Shown here in pieces: positions 24,611-34,226 of a stretch of DNA of 49,583 bases. Position 1 is the first letter of the stretch; every line of letters starts with the position of its first letter. The stretch lies in NCBI GenBank assembly GCA_009777515.1, contig WRLR01000015.1, positions 1 to 49,583 of the forward strand, read 5' to 3'. The stretch comes from Oscillospiraceae bacterium (GTDB lineage Bacteria > Bacillota > Clostridia > WRLR01). A program made the position numbers and the translations under genes. The notes beneath the pieces are model-generated. The model was not told the DNA's origin. It was given only the letters and a program-made list of their open reading frames with translations, and searched no databases.

Positions 24611-26056
24611 TTAGCTTCCGGTGGTCAGCTCGCGAATGTCCATGTAGTCGTCGATGAAGTCGGGGTTGGCCTCCAGCATGCGCTGGTGATCGGCGTCCAG
24701 CCCGTCCATAGCGCCGTCCACATCCACGGTGCCGGCCATCCACTCCTGCACATGCGTTTTCATGATCTCTTTGAGCCCGGGGACCCAGTCGCGGGCGAAG
24801 AACCCGGTGTATTTGCCTTCCTCCAGCAGCGGAAACATGTTGACGATGGACGGGTCGAGCGATGTGTCCGGCGTCCCCCTCACTGCAGAGACAATATTCA
24901 AAGAGGCCGCGTAAGGCGCCCCGTTTTCCGGCGTGAAGAACAGCTTGTACAGCTCGATGGCCTGTTCGGGGTATTTCGTCTTGGACCATATGGACGTAGC
25001 GTGGTCAAAATTGGCTATCGTCGCGTACTGCTCCTCGGTCTCATAGACGGGGTAGGGGATGTAGAGGAGCTTGCCGTCGAGATCGGGGTTCATGTCCACT
25101 ATGCGGTTGATGACGGCAGCGCCTGCCTGGATGTACACGCCCTCGCCCCGGGCAAAGCGGGTGTATGCATTGTCGGGGTCGAGGCCGAGCGAGTCGGGGC
25201 TGGCGTAGTCTAAGTACTTGCCGTACAGTTCGAACATCCCGCGCCACTCAGGCCCGTTGAATGTCTTGTCCCCGGTCAGCACTTCGTAGTAATAGTCCGC
25301 GTTCGAGCTGACCACTATCTGCGGGAAGTAGCAGAAGATGAACCCGGTGGCGCCCGAGCCGTCCTTGGCCGGGACTATCAGCGGGTATTGGACGCCCCCT
25401 TCGCGGATGGTGTCCATGTCGCTCACGAACTGGTCGATGGTCTTGGGGATGCCGGTGACGCCCATGCTCTCGGCGAGCTCGGTGTTGTATATCAGGCCCC
25501 AGATGGACTGGACCAGGGGGTACGCGTACTCCCTGCCCTTGAATACGTGTGACGGTACATCAAACGGCTTGACCAGCTCGCGCACGCCGATGTCCGTGAC
25601 GTCCATCAAATGCCCGCCGCGAGCGTATGCCGTGATTTGCGTGCCCCATTGGTATGTGAATATGTCCGGCGCGTCGTTGGCGGCCAGCTTGGACGCCATG
25701 GCCGCGTTGTAGCCTGCCACGCCGCCCGGGAGGATGGTGATTTCCATTGTCACATTGGGATAGAGTTCGTTGATCTGCCCCGCGATGTCGTTCAGCACTT
25801 TCATCGCCTCGGTCTGGCCTGTCGCGTAGCGCAGCGTGATGGGGCCGTCTGCGGGCGCGGCGGCCGTCGTCGCCTCAGCGGTGGTGGCGGCGGCAGTCGT
25901 GGCGGCCGCGGTGGTCGCGGCGGCGGTGGTTGCGGCCGCAGCAGCCTGCGTCGTGGCCGCGGCTGCCGGTCCGCCCGCGCCGCCGCCCGCGCCGCAGGCG
26001 GCAGCCATGGACACGAGCAAAGCTATGCTAATGAGTAATAATATAGTACGTTTCAT
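24611..26056 (-). CDS. sugar-binding lipoprotein of an ABC importer (CUT1)
   Basis: A 481-residue extracellular solute-binding protein. Residues 1-20 are a signal peptide, ending in a lipobox-like MAAAC with Cys21 as the lipid site; the -3 residue is Ala, which is unusual. A low-complexity Ala/Thr linker (about 30-67) tethers the domain. The fold begins at ITLRYATGQTEAMKVLNDIA. Motifs such as YNAAMASKLAANDAPDIF and WGLIYNTELAESMG are those of family-1 binding proteins. The start at 26056 follows AAGGAGGG. It lies downstream of the YesN/YesM pair and upstream of two permeases. The bound sugar is unknown. Confidence 0.9.
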   Translation of the reverse strand: MKRTILLLISIALLVSMAAACGAGGGAGGPAAAATTQAAAAATTAAATTAAATTAAATTAEATTAAAPADGPITLRYATGQTEAMKVLNDIAGQINELYPNVTMEITILPGGVAGYNAAMASKLAANDAPDIFTYQWGTQITAYARGGHLMDVTDIGVRELVKPFDVPSHVFKGREYAYPLVQSIWGLIYNTELAESMGVTGIPKTIDQFVSDMDTIREGGVQYPLIVPAKDGSGATGFIFCYFPQIVVSSNADYYYEVLTGDKTFNGPEWRGMFELYGKYLDYASPDSLGLDPDNAYTRFARGEGVYIQAGAAVINRIVDMNPDLDGKLLYIPYPVYETEEQYATIANFDHATSIWSKTKYPEQAIELYKLFFTPENGAPYAASLNIVSAVRGTPDTSLDPSIVNMFPLLEEGKYTGFFARDWVPGLKEIMKTHVQEWMAGTVDVDGAMDGLDADHQRMLEANPDFIDDYMDIRELTTGS

Positions 26057-26114
26057 CAAAAATCCCTCCTTAAAATCCATGGTTAATTGTGCAAAATATC
26101 TCTACTACTGCCTA

Positions 26115-26120
26115 ATTATA
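26115..26120 (-). promoter_or_regulatory. candidate -10 element for the binding-protein gene
   Basis: A perfect TATAAT on the minus strand stands about 60 bases before the binding-protein start, in the 151-base gap after the response-regulator gene. The matching -35 region is T-rich but poor, as expected for a promoter that needs an activator such as the YesN-type regulator next door. Confidence 0.4.
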
Positions 26121-26207
26121 TGCATAGGGGGGCAATAAATAAATGGAATGAATTTTATATTACGGGCGTAAGGATGCGCTTTCGCGGCAGAAGTGGCACA
26201 TTATTGC

Positions 26208-27746
26208 TCAAAAATGTGGATTATTATTGGAATTGTTTGTCCTTTCTTTTTCGACATATTCCCTTGGAGATATGCCCGTCAGTTTTTTGAACACCCGGCT
26301 AAAATAATGCTGATCGTTAAACCCGGTCATTTCGGCGACAGTCTTGATTTTGTATGAGCCGGTCTTCAGCAGCGATTTGGCATTTTCCAGGCGGATATTT
26401 TGCAAATAGTCCAAAAAATTGATCCCGAATATGTCTTTGAACAAAAAACTCAGGTACGCAGGGGTGATGTAGTGGCTTTCCGCGAGCTGCTCAAGCGATA
26501 TGTTTTCATCATAGTGGTTGTTCAAATAGTCCTGCACGCGGTTGGCTATGTGCGTCTTGGCGTTTTCTTCCTGCAAGAATGTCACGTTGATGCGCGAGAG
26601 ATAGAGCTCCTTAACGGCATTTATCATGCCCCGCGCCGATGAATAGCGCCACAGCGGCTTGGGGGGCGACGCATAGGCGCTGCCTGTGTCTTCCGCGAAG
26701 CCCAGCAGCGTGCCATACAGCAAATCAAGGCTGGCATACGATATGTTCATGGACGATATCTCGTCGCTGATCTGCCCCAGTACCTCCGATAGCTCCCTGT
26801 ACCGCCCGCGTTCCAGGGCGTGGCGCAGCCGCACCATCAACTGGCGGTTGATCTTATATTCGTCGCGGAAGCGGGCAGCCATCTCCGTGCGGATGATCCG
26901 CTCTTCCGGCAGAAATATGCGGTAGCGCATATTGGATTTCGCTCGCTCGTATGCAGGGCCGAGCGGCATGGCGGCGCCTTCCAGGCCGCAGGTGGCTTCG
27001 AATGAGCCGCGCCCGGCCAGCTCGTCTATCAAGTCGCCGGCGATTTTTTGCAACTTGGGCATCCACTTGGCGCCTGTCGCGGGCGGGAAGCAGAAAACAG
27101 CGGTATATTCCATCGGCTCGCCCTTGAAGAAGAACATATCTTCCCCGAATGCGAACCCGGCTGCGCACCTCATAACAAGCGAGAGCATGTCGCTGAGCGA
27201 AATATTGTTTTTCTCGCCGGTATAAATATGGCAAAAACCGAAAAACGACGCCGGGGTCGCAGATTTCATCAAATGCCTGATGGTGTTCGGCGCAAGGCCC
27301 GCAGCCGGGTTTTCACTGTTTTCGTAAACGGCCTCCCTCATGCTCACCATGCGGATTTCCGCCGACGGATCGTTTTTCATGCGCTCGATGCAGTTTTTTA
27401 CGGCGTTGCACAGCCCGACGTTGTCGATGGGTTTTAACAGGTAGCTGACAACGCCCTCCTGTATGGCTTTTACCGCATAATCAAACTCGCTGTGCCCGCT
27501 GACTATGATTTTTTGCATTTGGGGGTATCTCAGAGACAAAAGGCTGCACAGCGTCAGCCCGTCGATGCCGCTCATCCTGATGTCGCATATGGCGATGTCG
27601 GCGCTTGTGCCCTCCAGCAGCGCGAGGGCATCCTCGCTGCTGGCGCAGTCGTAGATATTGTCAATCGGCAAGCCGCTGCGCATGAGTTTCAGGCGGATGC
27701 TGTCCCTGATCCATTCTTCATCGTCCACAATCAATATCGTAGCCAT
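26208..27746 (-). CDS. YesN-type response regulator with AraC DNA-binding domain
   Basis: A 512-residue response regulator. The receiver domain (1-120) has the acidic pair DDEEW, phosphoacceptor Asp55 in CDIRMSG and a Lys in LLKPID. A middle region of about 250 residues of unknown function follows. The C-terminal two-helix-turn-helix AraC domain (about 400-505) includes ISLEQLAESHYITPAYLSFL and GFNDQHYFSRVFKK. The start at 27746 follows AAAGGGG. It is encoded 86 bases after the YesM kinase, which would phosphorylate it. It probably activates the importer genes downstream when the sugar is present. Confidence 0.9.
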   Translation of the reverse strand: MATILIVDDEEWIRDSIRLKLMRSGLPIDNIYDCASSEDALALLEGTSADIAICDIRMSGIDGLTLCSLLSLRYPQMQKIIVSGHSEFDYAVKAIQEGVVSYLLKPIDNVGLCNAVKNCIERMKNDPSAEIRMVSMREAVYENSENPAAGLAPNTIRHLMKSATPASFFGFCHIYTGEKNNISLSDMLSLVMRCAAGFAFGEDMFFFKGEPMEYTAVFCFPPATGAKWMPKLQKIAGDLIDELAGRGSFEATCGLEGAAMPLGPAYERAKSNMRYRIFLPEERIIRTEMAARFRDEYKINRQLMVRLRHALERGRYRELSEVLGQISDEISSMNISYASLDLLYGTLLGFAEDTGSAYASPPKPLWRYSSARGMINAVKELYLSRINVTFLQEENAKTHIANRVQDYLNNHYDENISLEQLAESHYITPAYLSFLFKDIFGINFLDYLQNIRLENAKSLLKTGSYKIKTVAEMTGFNDQHYFSRVFKKLTGISPREYVEKERTNNSNNNPHF

Positions 27747-27832
27747 ATAGCGATGCCCCTTTCCGGCCGCCGCCGTGCTTTTGCCTGCGCCGCCTTGCTG
27801 CCGCACTGCCATTGCCGCGCCACCGCGCCGGC

Positions 27833-29605
27833 TCAGTCCTCTGCGGGGAAGGACAGCCGCACGCAGGTGCCGCGCTCGTCGGAATATTCGAACGATATAC
27901 CATAGTCCGGGCCGTAGCGGTTTACGAGCCTCATGTGCGTGTTGAGGATTCCGATGGATTCCATATTGGATGTGTTGTAGCCATTGGTGGACACTTCGTC
28001 CAGGTATCCGCAGATTTCGGTTAGGCGCTCAGGCGACATGGGGACGCCGCTGTTGAATATTGTGATAGACAGCATCCCCCCGTCCACGGCCGCCCGCACA
28101 CCGACCTCCAGCGTCTGCCCCGCGATAATGCCGCCATGCACGATGCAGTTCTCAACGATAGGTTGCAAGATAAAGCGCAGTACAGTGCAGTCCCTGGCCT
28201 CGGGGGAGGCCTCGATGGTGTACGACAGGCCGTTTTTGAAGCGTATTTGCTCAATTTTCAGATATGTGTCGACCTGGATGATTTCCTCTGCCAATGTAGC
28301 GTAGCCGGAGCTGCTGATGTTGTAGCGCATCAGGCTGCCCAGCGAAGTGGCTATGACCGATATTTCGGGGACGCCGTGGACCTCGCCGATAGCTTCCATG
28401 GTCTGCAGTGTGTTGTATAAAAAATGCGGGTTGATTTGATAGCGCAGCATAGCCATTTGGGAATTGTTGAGCATTACCTTTTCGCGGATAATGTTTTCGG
28501 TCAGCGCGTTAATTTCCGAGATCATGCGGTTGAAGCCGCCGAACAGGGTGTCAAGGTCGCTCGAATGGGTCCCCCTGCGCAGCGAAATTGCTGTAAGGTT
28601 GTCAAGGTCCACCTGCCCCATGGCGTCCACGAGCATATTGATGGGCGTCATGACATACGAAAACATGAATACGGCGACGACGATGGAGCCCCCCAGCACC
28701 ACCAGCACGAGGGGCAGCAAAAAACCGAGCACCATGTTCACCGCCATAGCTATGTGCTGGTCCTGCATGGACAGGCGCAGCACCCAGCCCGTCAAAGCGG
28801 ATGTATGGTAAAAATATTGATGCGCCTTTTTCTCGCCGGAGGGGGGCATCCCGATTTCATCCATATCCATGCTGAGCGCCACGACCCCGTCAGCGTCGAT
28901 GAGCACTGCCTCTATCGGCAGATGGGCGGGCAGGCTTTCGTTGAACATGTTCTGAAAAATGTTCCTGTCAAAGAGGATCAGCGCATATGCGACGACCTGA
29001 TCGTTTGACAGCGTCCTCAGCTCGCGGGCCAGCAGGTAGAGCGGCCGCCTGCCCAGAAACGTAAAATTTGTCCTGTAGGACGGCAGCAGCAAAAAGTCCC
29101 CGTTCGCAAGGGTGCCGAGGTTGTCCTCGATGTAGCTGTCCATAAATATGTTGTCGTTGCCGGAGGCATATATGGCGCTGTCGCGGTATACCAGGTCCCC
29201 ATTGCTGTTGGCGATGATAATGCGCGAAAAATCCCTGAGCGAGGTAAAGCTCCATATGGTGTACTGCAACTGCTCGTAGTCGCGGATCGCGCTCGCTGAA
29301 GCGGCGGAGCCGGCCGACGCGGCCGACGCGCTGCGCAACAGTATCTCCTGCACATTCGCGTTGCCCAGAAGGACCTTGGCGGTGCGGTCCATTTCCAGCA
29401 CATAATTGTCAATATTGTTGCTCAAAATGTTGCCGTACATTTCCAAAAACGCTTCATTGTTCTTTTTTATTATCCCCGACGTGTTCAGGTAGAAAAAAAA
29501 GCTCAATGTGATGGTGGCCAGCACAGTGACAATGATGAAAATCATATTGATTTTAAACATCAAGCGTTTTGGCGATATCAGGCTCAAGAGCAGGCTTTTT
29601 ACCAT
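27833..29605 (-). CDS. YesM-type sensor histidine kinase
   Basis: A 590-residue membrane kinase. Helix one lies at about 15-38. An extracellular sensor domain follows to about 275, then a second helix and a HAMP region. The His_kinase domain has NPHFLYNTLQ with His394, and the ATPase C-terminus has FILQPIVENCIVHG. An Ala/Ser-rich insertion (about residues 89-107, SASAASAGSAASAS) lies in the sensor domain. The ATG at 29605 overlaps the region of the SDR stop with only 11 bases between, so they are co-transcribed. Its partner is the YesN-type regulator. Such kinases often sense extracellular sugars, directly or through the binding protein. Confidence 0.9.
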   Translation of the reverse strand: MVKSLLLSLISPKRLMFKINMIFIIVTVLATITLSFFFYLNTSGIIKKNNEAFLEMYGNILSNNIDNYVLEMDRTAKVLLGNANVQEILLRSASAASAGSAASASAIRDYEQLQYTIWSFTSLRDFSRIIIANSNGDLVYRDSAIYASGNDNIFMDSYIEDNLGTLANGDFLLLPSYRTNFTFLGRRPLYLLARELRTLSNDQVVAYALILFDRNIFQNMFNESLPAHLPIEAVLIDADGVVALSMDMDEIGMPPSGEKKAHQYFYHTSALTGWVLRLSMQDQHIAMAVNMVLGFLLPLVLVVLGGSIVVAVFMFSYVMTPINMLVDAMGQVDLDNLTAISLRRGTHSSDLDTLFGGFNRMISEINALTENIIREKVMLNNSQMAMLRYQINPHFLYNTLQTMEAIGEVHGVPEISVIATSLGSLMRYNISSSGYATLAEEIIQVDTYLKIEQIRFKNGLSYTIEASPEARDCTVLRFILQPIVENCIVHGGIIAGQTLEVGVRAAVDGGMLSITIFNSGVPMSPERLTEICGYLDEVSTNGYNTSNMESIGILNTHMRLVNRYGPDYGISFEYSDERGTCVRLSFPAED

Positions 29606-29616
29606 GGCGCCACCGG

Positions 29617-30453
29617 TTAGCCTTTTTTCTTGCCCAGTTGCTGCATGTCTATGTTCTGCGGGGTCAGATCGAGCGGCGCGAAATGGAACGGGCGCGCCTG
29701 GACGCTCAGGCCGCCGTCGATGGCTATGACTTGGCCGGTGATATATGAGGATGCGTCCGAGGCGAGGAACTGCACAAGGTTGGCGACGTCCTTGGGCGTC
29801 CCTTGGCGGGGGATCGGGGTGACAAAGTCCCGAGGGTCTTTTTTTGTCGCGGTCCCCGGCTCCATGGGCTTTACATAAAAGCCCAGAATGGACGCAGGGC
29901 TGATGGCGTTGACCCTTATCTCCCAAGGCGCCAGCTCCAGCGCGAGGGCGCGCGTAAAGGCTTCCGTGCCGCCCTTTGCGGTGTCATAGGCCAGCATGTT
30001 GCGGTGGGCCTGCTTGGCGCCGACGGACGAGAAGTTTACGATGCTGCCTTTTGCTCCGCGCTTGACCATTTCGATGGACGCGCGGTGGCTCATATAATAT
30101 ACCGAGTTCAGGTTCACGCGCATCATTTCGTTCCACCACTCGTCGTCGAACAGCAAGAACGGCTTGCGGTAGGCTATGGCGGCGTTGTTGACCACGACGT
30201 CGACGCCGCCCAGCGTTTCCATCATGTGGTCGTACATGGCCTCCACCGCCTCGCGGTCGCCCACGTCGGCCAGATAGGACTCGACCTTGCCCTTTGCGAC
30301 GCCCTTTACATCCGCTGCCAGCGCCGCGAGCGTTTCCGCGTTGCGCGTGTTCAGCAGCACATTCGCGCCGCCTGCGGCCATCTGCATGGCGATCTCCCTG
30401 CCGATCCCCCTGGCGGCCCCGCTGATTATCACATTTTTGCCTGCTACGTCCAT
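29617..30453 (-). CDS. short-chain dehydrogenase, gluconate/glucose dehydrogenase-like
   Basis: A 278-residue SDR with all classical motifs. The cofactor loop is SGAARGIG (residues 11-18) and VVNNAA is the structural strand. Ser in NFSSVG and the pair YDTAK (YxxxK) form the active site. GQVIAIDGG lies near the C-terminus. The start at 30453 follows GAGGGG. It lies between the GH42 gene and the YesM kinase on the same strand, so a role in converting the released sugar is plausible. The substrate is not known. The length is about 25 residues above the usual 250, from a Pro-containing C-terminal tail. Confidence 0.9.
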   Translation of the reverse strand: MDVAGKNVIISGAARGIGREIAMQMAAGGANVLLNTRNAETLAALAADVKGVAKGKVESYLADVGDREAVEAMYDHMMETLGGVDVVVNNAAIAYRKPFLLFDDEWWNEMMRVNLNSVYYMSHRASIEMVKRGAKGSIVNFSSVGAKQAHRNMLAYDTAKGGTEAFTRALALELAPWEIRVNAISPASILGFYVKPMEPGTATKKDPRDFVTPIPRQGTPKDVANLVQFLASDASSYITGQVIAIDGGLSVQARPFHFAPLDLTPQNIDMQQLGKKKG

Positions 30454-30475
30454 ATATCCACCCCTCATCTATATT

Positions 30476-30531
30476 CTATGGTTCTGTTGTTCTATGGTTC
30501 TGTTGTTCTATTGCTCTATGGTTCTGTTGTT
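30476..30531. repeat. 16-bp tandem repeat between GH42 and SDR genes
   Basis: CTATGGTTCTGTTGTT occurs at 30476-30491, 30492-30507 and 30516-30531, with an eight-base truncated unit (CTATTGCT) in between. The array fills most of the 86-base gap before the SDR ribosome-binding site. Confidence 0.95.
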
Positions 30532-30539
30532 CTGTCCGC

Positions 30540-32645
30540 TCAACCGATTTTGGCGACTATCGCATTTTTCGCGTCCAGCGAAATTTTGAAACTGCCTTCG
30601 CCGATGCTGTCCATTAAGCCGCCGATCCAGAGGATTTGGGGCGCCAAGGTTTCCCCGGCCGCGCCGGGCAGCAGCGCCTCGCCGCACTGGGTTTGATCCG
30701 TGGGGTTCAAAAGCCATATATATTTACCGTATATGCCCTCGCTCAGCCGCGCTATCATATGGGGGTTGGTCAGGGCGACCTGTGGCGCTATCCCCATAAA
30801 ATCGGCTGCCGCCTTGAAAAAGTCCCCCGTCGCTGCATCGCCCGTCTGTATATACGCGAGGGAGGGGGAGGTGCCCACAAGCAGGGCCTTGCCTTTGCCG
30901 AAGCTGTTTTGCAACGCTATGCAGCGGTTGCCGTCGCCGTCGATGCGGCGCGCCCCGTCGCCCCGGGTATAATATTGCATGTATTCGCCGCACAGGATGT
31001 CCAGGCCCAGGACTTTGGCGCGGACTTCATTTAATATGTCCGGGATGAACTGCACAACGTCCTCGCGGGCGCCGAACACCTGCGCCAGAGGCCCGCCCGG
31101 CTGGACTGTTCTGGCCTTGCCCCTGTCCCCGAAATAGCCCGGGCAGCCCTCGCTGACCAGGATGCCGCCGCCCTCCACCCAGCGCGCGATCGCTTCCGCC
31201 TGGGCGTCGGTCAGCATGATGGGGCAGGGCAGATAAAGCTTTTCAAATGCGCCTATGTCGTCGATATGCACCCAGTCGGCTTGCAGCCCGATGTCGAAAA
31301 ATCCCTTATATGCCCCGTGCATGATGGGGAAATAATGGTCCTCCGAGCCGAATGCCGATAGTAGCTTTGTGGCTGTCTGGCTCTCCGGGACGACGACTAT
31401 CCCCAGATCGCCCTTGACCGGCGCGGACTCCATCAGCCCTTTTTGCGCGGGGTCGTTCGCCCATTTTGCCACTCTGGACGCCATGCGGGATCGGGGCGTA
31501 TCGCTGCCGTCCATCGCGTAGGGGCCGAAAGCCCCGAACAGCGGGCCGTCCAGCAGCGGCCTCCAGCGGGGGTACAGTATGCCGCGCGCCCCGCCGGCCA
31601 TGGATGTCAGGTTCCACAGCCTCACGTCCTCCGCGTAGGTGACGCGGCCGTCCGCCAGGGGGCGGCCTGTAAGCTGCGGCTGGAGCCACAGCGGCCCGCC
31701 CTGGGCCTCCGCGTGCCAAAACGCCTTCCCGCGCGCGCCTGCGCGGGTCAAGTCCGCGGCGCACAGTGCCTTGTACGGGGCGCTGCCCTTACGCGTCGGG
31801 ACGAAAGTGTAGCCGTACAGTTGGCAGCGCTCGCCCGCCATCCAGTCGTCAGAGCCGCCCATGGCCATGTTGTCGAGGCTCTGGGCGGTCCCGTGCGCGG
31901 ATATCAGCGTGTCGGGGTCCATTTCGCTGATACAGCCTGCCTTGAATTCCATGTGGTCGTATGCGTTGATTTTACGGAACATAAGCCAGTCGTGGCACTC
32001 GGGGAACATTTCGAGGCGCGGCGGCGGCTGGACTTGGCTCCAATCGGTGAAACTGTAGCGGTACCATGCCTTGCCGAGGTTTTCGAGCGTTTCGTATTTG
32101 CCGCGCAGCCAGCCCCGAAAAGCGTCTTTCGTCGCCTCATGGTAGCAAAACTGGTGACGGTAGTTGCATTCGTTCCATATGTCGTAGCCGAGCAGGCCCG
32201 GGTGCCCTTTGTAGTGCGCTGCCAGCGCATTCAAAAAGCCCCTGGCCAGCGCGCGCGCCTCGGGGTGGTTGAGGCACAGTTCGTTGTGGAACCCGCCCGT
32301 CGCGCTGCTGACACCCATGAGGCTTTCGGGCGCCCCGCCGCCGGCGGCCACGTTCATAAGCTCCGGATGCGCGGCATACATCCATTCGGGCAGCGACGAT
32401 GTCAATTCGGCAATGATAGTCTTGATGCCGAAGCGCGCTGCCAGGTCGAGCTGCGCGTCATAGTCGTCCCAGTCATAGACGCCCGGGGCGACTTCGATTG
32501 CGCCCCACATGAACCAGTGGCGGAATATGTTCATCCCGTCATCCGCCGCTTTTTGGTAGTCGCGCTCCCAATCCTCCTTTGGAGGGTTGGATTTCCGAAA
32601 ATATACTGCGCCGTAGGGGAACTGCATCGGTATTTTTGGATTCAT
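30540..32645 (-). CDS. glycoside hydrolase family 42 beta-galactosidase
   Basis: A 701-residue GH42 enzyme that releases beta-linked galactose (some members act on arabinose). The TIM barrel starts at GAVYFRKSNPPKEDWERDYQ. The acid/base is Glu159 in YDIWNECNY. The nucleophile is Glu313 in WHAEAQGG. The trimerisation domain (about 400-610) contains a class-I amidotransferase-like fold, followed by a small beta domain. The start at 32645 follows AAAGGAA. A longer frame to 32795 runs through a His-rich low-complexity sequence and is rejected. No signal peptide is present. It heads the minus-strand locus with SDR, YesMN and the importer. Confidence 0.9.
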   Translation of the reverse strand: MNPKIPMQFPYGAVYFRKSNPPKEDWERDYQKAADDGMNIFRHWFMWGAIEVAPGVYDWDDYDAQLDLAARFGIKTIIAELTSSLPEWMYAAHPELMNVAAGGGAPESLMGVSSATGGFHNELCLNHPEARALARGFLNALAAHYKGHPGLLGYDIWNECNYRHQFCYHEATKDAFRGWLRGKYETLENLGKAWYRYSFTDWSQVQPPPRLEMFPECHDWLMFRKINAYDHMEFKAGCISEMDPDTLISAHGTAQSLDNMAMGGSDDWMAGERCQLYGYTFVPTRKGSAPYKALCAADLTRAGARGKAFWHAEAQGGPLWLQPQLTGRPLADGRVTYAEDVRLWNLTSMAGGARGILYPRWRPLLDGPLFGAFGPYAMDGSDTPRSRMASRVAKWANDPAQKGLMESAPVKGDLGIVVVPESQTATKLLSAFGSEDHYFPIMHGAYKGFFDIGLQADWVHIDDIGAFEKLYLPCPIMLTDAQAEAIARWVEGGGILVSEGCPGYFGDRGKARTVQPGGPLAQVFGAREDVVQFIPDILNEVRAKVLGLDILCGEYMQYYTRGDGARRIDGDGNRCIALQNSFGKGKALLVGTSPSLAYIQTGDAATGDFFKAAADFMGIAPQVALTNPHMIARLSEGIYGKYIWLLNPTDQTQCGEALLPGAAGETLAPQILWIGGLMDSIGEGSFKISLDAKNAIVAKIG

Positions 32646-32737
32646 TGGATAATTCCTTTGTGTGATTATTTTGGGTTGCGGCGAATGCGCTGAACGGTTG
32701 CGAATTGTTCCATGCGGGGTAGAGAAGTGCGTGCATG

Positions 32738-32765
32738 GTATGTGTGCGTGCATGCGTGCATGTGT
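32738..32765. repeat. 28-bp alternating purine-pyrimidine tract upstream of GH42
   Basis: From 32738 to 32765 purines and pyrimidines alternate without a break (GTATGTGTGCGTGCATGCGT and on). Such tracts can form Z-DNA under negative supercoiling. It stands about 100 bases upstream of the GH42 start. It may only be a CA/TG-type microsatellite. Confidence 0.7.
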
Positions 32766-33014
32766 TTGTGCGCATGGGTCTTTGTAGTCAAACATATTGT
32801 ATCACCATTGCCTGCCCTATATAAATGGATGCATTTTGCATTTTGAATGAAAGTATTAAGATACTTAACAAAAGAGGACCGCTCCCCGATAAAAAAGGTG
32901 GACATTTTTTGAGTCTTCGCGCATTGGGCATAAAAACATAAAATATTATGCATTGTTATATCATGGGGCAGATGCTAGAATCATCGGCATCATAAGCATT
33001 GGGGAGGTGCGCCT

Positions 33015-34202
33015 ATGGGAGTCAAACAGGTAAAGCTCGAGAAACTGGGCATCGAGGTCTCCAGGCTGGGCTTCGGGTGCATGCGCCTGCCGCGCCTGGA
33101 CAATGGAAAAGGCAAAATTGACCGCGAGAAAGCTGCGCGCATGTTAGATATGGCCTATGCGGCAGGCGTCAATTATTTTGACACCGCCTATATTTATCAC
33201 GGCGGCGAGTCGCAGATTTTTTTGGGCGAGCATATGAAAAAATACCCGCGCGAAAGCTTCCACCTCGCGACCAAGCTTCCGATCTGGCAGTGCGAAACAC
33301 TCGAAGACGCGATAGGCAAATATCAAGAGCAGGTCCGCGACTGCAATCTGGGGTATTTTGATTTTTATTTGCTCCACTCCATGGATCAGGAACGCCTCAG
33401 CCTCATACGGCGCATCGGCATATACGACTATCTGGTGGCCGAGAAGAAGGCGGGGAGGATTAAGTACCTGGGCTTTTCCCACCACGGCAACTACGAGTCG
33501 TTCAAAGAGCTTTTGACTTGCTTCGAATGGGACTTTGCTCAGATACAGATTAACTATGCTGACGATGTGATGGGGAGCATGCGAAAATACTACGACTTGA
33601 CATGCGAGCTTGGTATACCGTGCTTTGTCATGGAGCCGGTGAGGGGCGGCGGGCTTTCCGTGCTTCCGCCGGAAGCTGCGCAGATCATCGGCGAATTCGA
33701 GCAGTCTGGCGGCGCTAAGATCTCGCAGGCGGGGTGGGCTTTGCGCTGGTGCATGGACAAAGACAACCTTAAAGTCATCCTCTCCGGCATGACGCAGCCC
33801 GAGCAGGTCGAGGACAACATCCGCACGTTCAGCGATTTCCCCGACAAACTCACGGAAAGCGAAAGCGCTATGATAAACCGCCTGCGCGACGTGTTCCTCG
33901 CCAACATAAAAATCCCGTGCACATGCTGCTATTATTGCATGGACTGCCCGGTCGGCGTCGAGATACCGCAGGTGTTCCGCACATACAACCAGTACAAGGT
34001 GTTCGGCAACCCCTACAGGGCGCTGGAAGAATATGGATGCCTGTTGAGCGAAAAGTCCGACGGCGGCCAATGCGTGGCGTGCGGACAATGCATGGAGCAC
34101 TGCCCGCAGTCGATAAACATCCCGGAAGGCCTCAAAGAGGCCCACGCCGTGATGTCCACCATCGTTAGGCCTGCACAATGGAAATTCCCCGGCGCGGTAT
34201 AG
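33015..34202 (+). CDS. aldo/keto reductase with C-terminal 4Fe-4S motifs
   Basis: A 395-residue protein. The first 290 residues are an aldo/keto reductase barrel: LGFGCMRLP, FDTAYIYHGGES with catalytic Asp and Tyr, LATKLP with Lys, and FYLLHSMD with His. The C-terminal part has CTCCYYCMDCPVG and CVACGQCMEHCP. The second is a ferredoxin-type CxxCxxCxxxCP binding a 4Fe-4S cluster. The fusion is frequent in anaerobes. A GGGGAGGTG site precedes the start. It reduces an aldehyde or ketone with NADPH or reduced ferredoxin; the substrate is unknown. It is divergent from the GH42 locus, with a 370-base gap holding no gene. Confidence 0.9.
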   Translation: MGVKQVKLEKLGIEVSRLGFGCMRLPRLDNGKGKIDREKAARMLDMAYAAGVNYFDTAYIYHGGESQIFLGEHMKKYPRESFHLATKLPIWQCETLEDAIGKYQEQVRDCNLGYFDFYLLHSMDQERLSLIRRIGIYDYLVAEKKAGRIKYLGFSHHGNYESFKELLTCFEWDFAQIQINYADDVMGSMRKYYDLTCELGIPCFVMEPVRGGGLSVLPPEAAQIIGEFEQSGGAKISQAGWALRWCMDKDNLKVILSGMTQPEQVEDNIRTFSDFPDKLTESESAMINRLRDVFLANIKIPCTCCYYCMDCPVGVEIPQVFRTYNQYKVFGNPYRALEEYGCLLSEKSDGGQCVACGQCMEHCPQSINIPEGLKEAHAVMSTIVRPAQWKFPGAV

Positions 34203-34226
34203 ACAAATAGAATATAAAAATGGATC

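Noticed and set aside
25836-26138. plus-strand Ala/Val-rich frame opposite the first binding-protein gene
   Set aside because: It is the complement of the Ala/Thr linker repeat in the true lipoprotein gene.
29606-29926. 107-codon N-terminal extension of the YesM kinase
   Set aside because: It overlaps the SDR gene in another frame and has no kinase homology; the membrane helix begins just after the ATG at 29605.
30468-30531. CRISPR-like short repeats
   Set aside because: The units are contiguous 16-base tandem copies without unique spacers, and no cas genes are present.
32646-32795. 50-codon N-terminal extension of GH42
   Set aside because: It is His/Thr-rich and comes from the alternating tract. 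The ATG at 32645 has a good ribosome-binding site and starts at the family's N-terminus.
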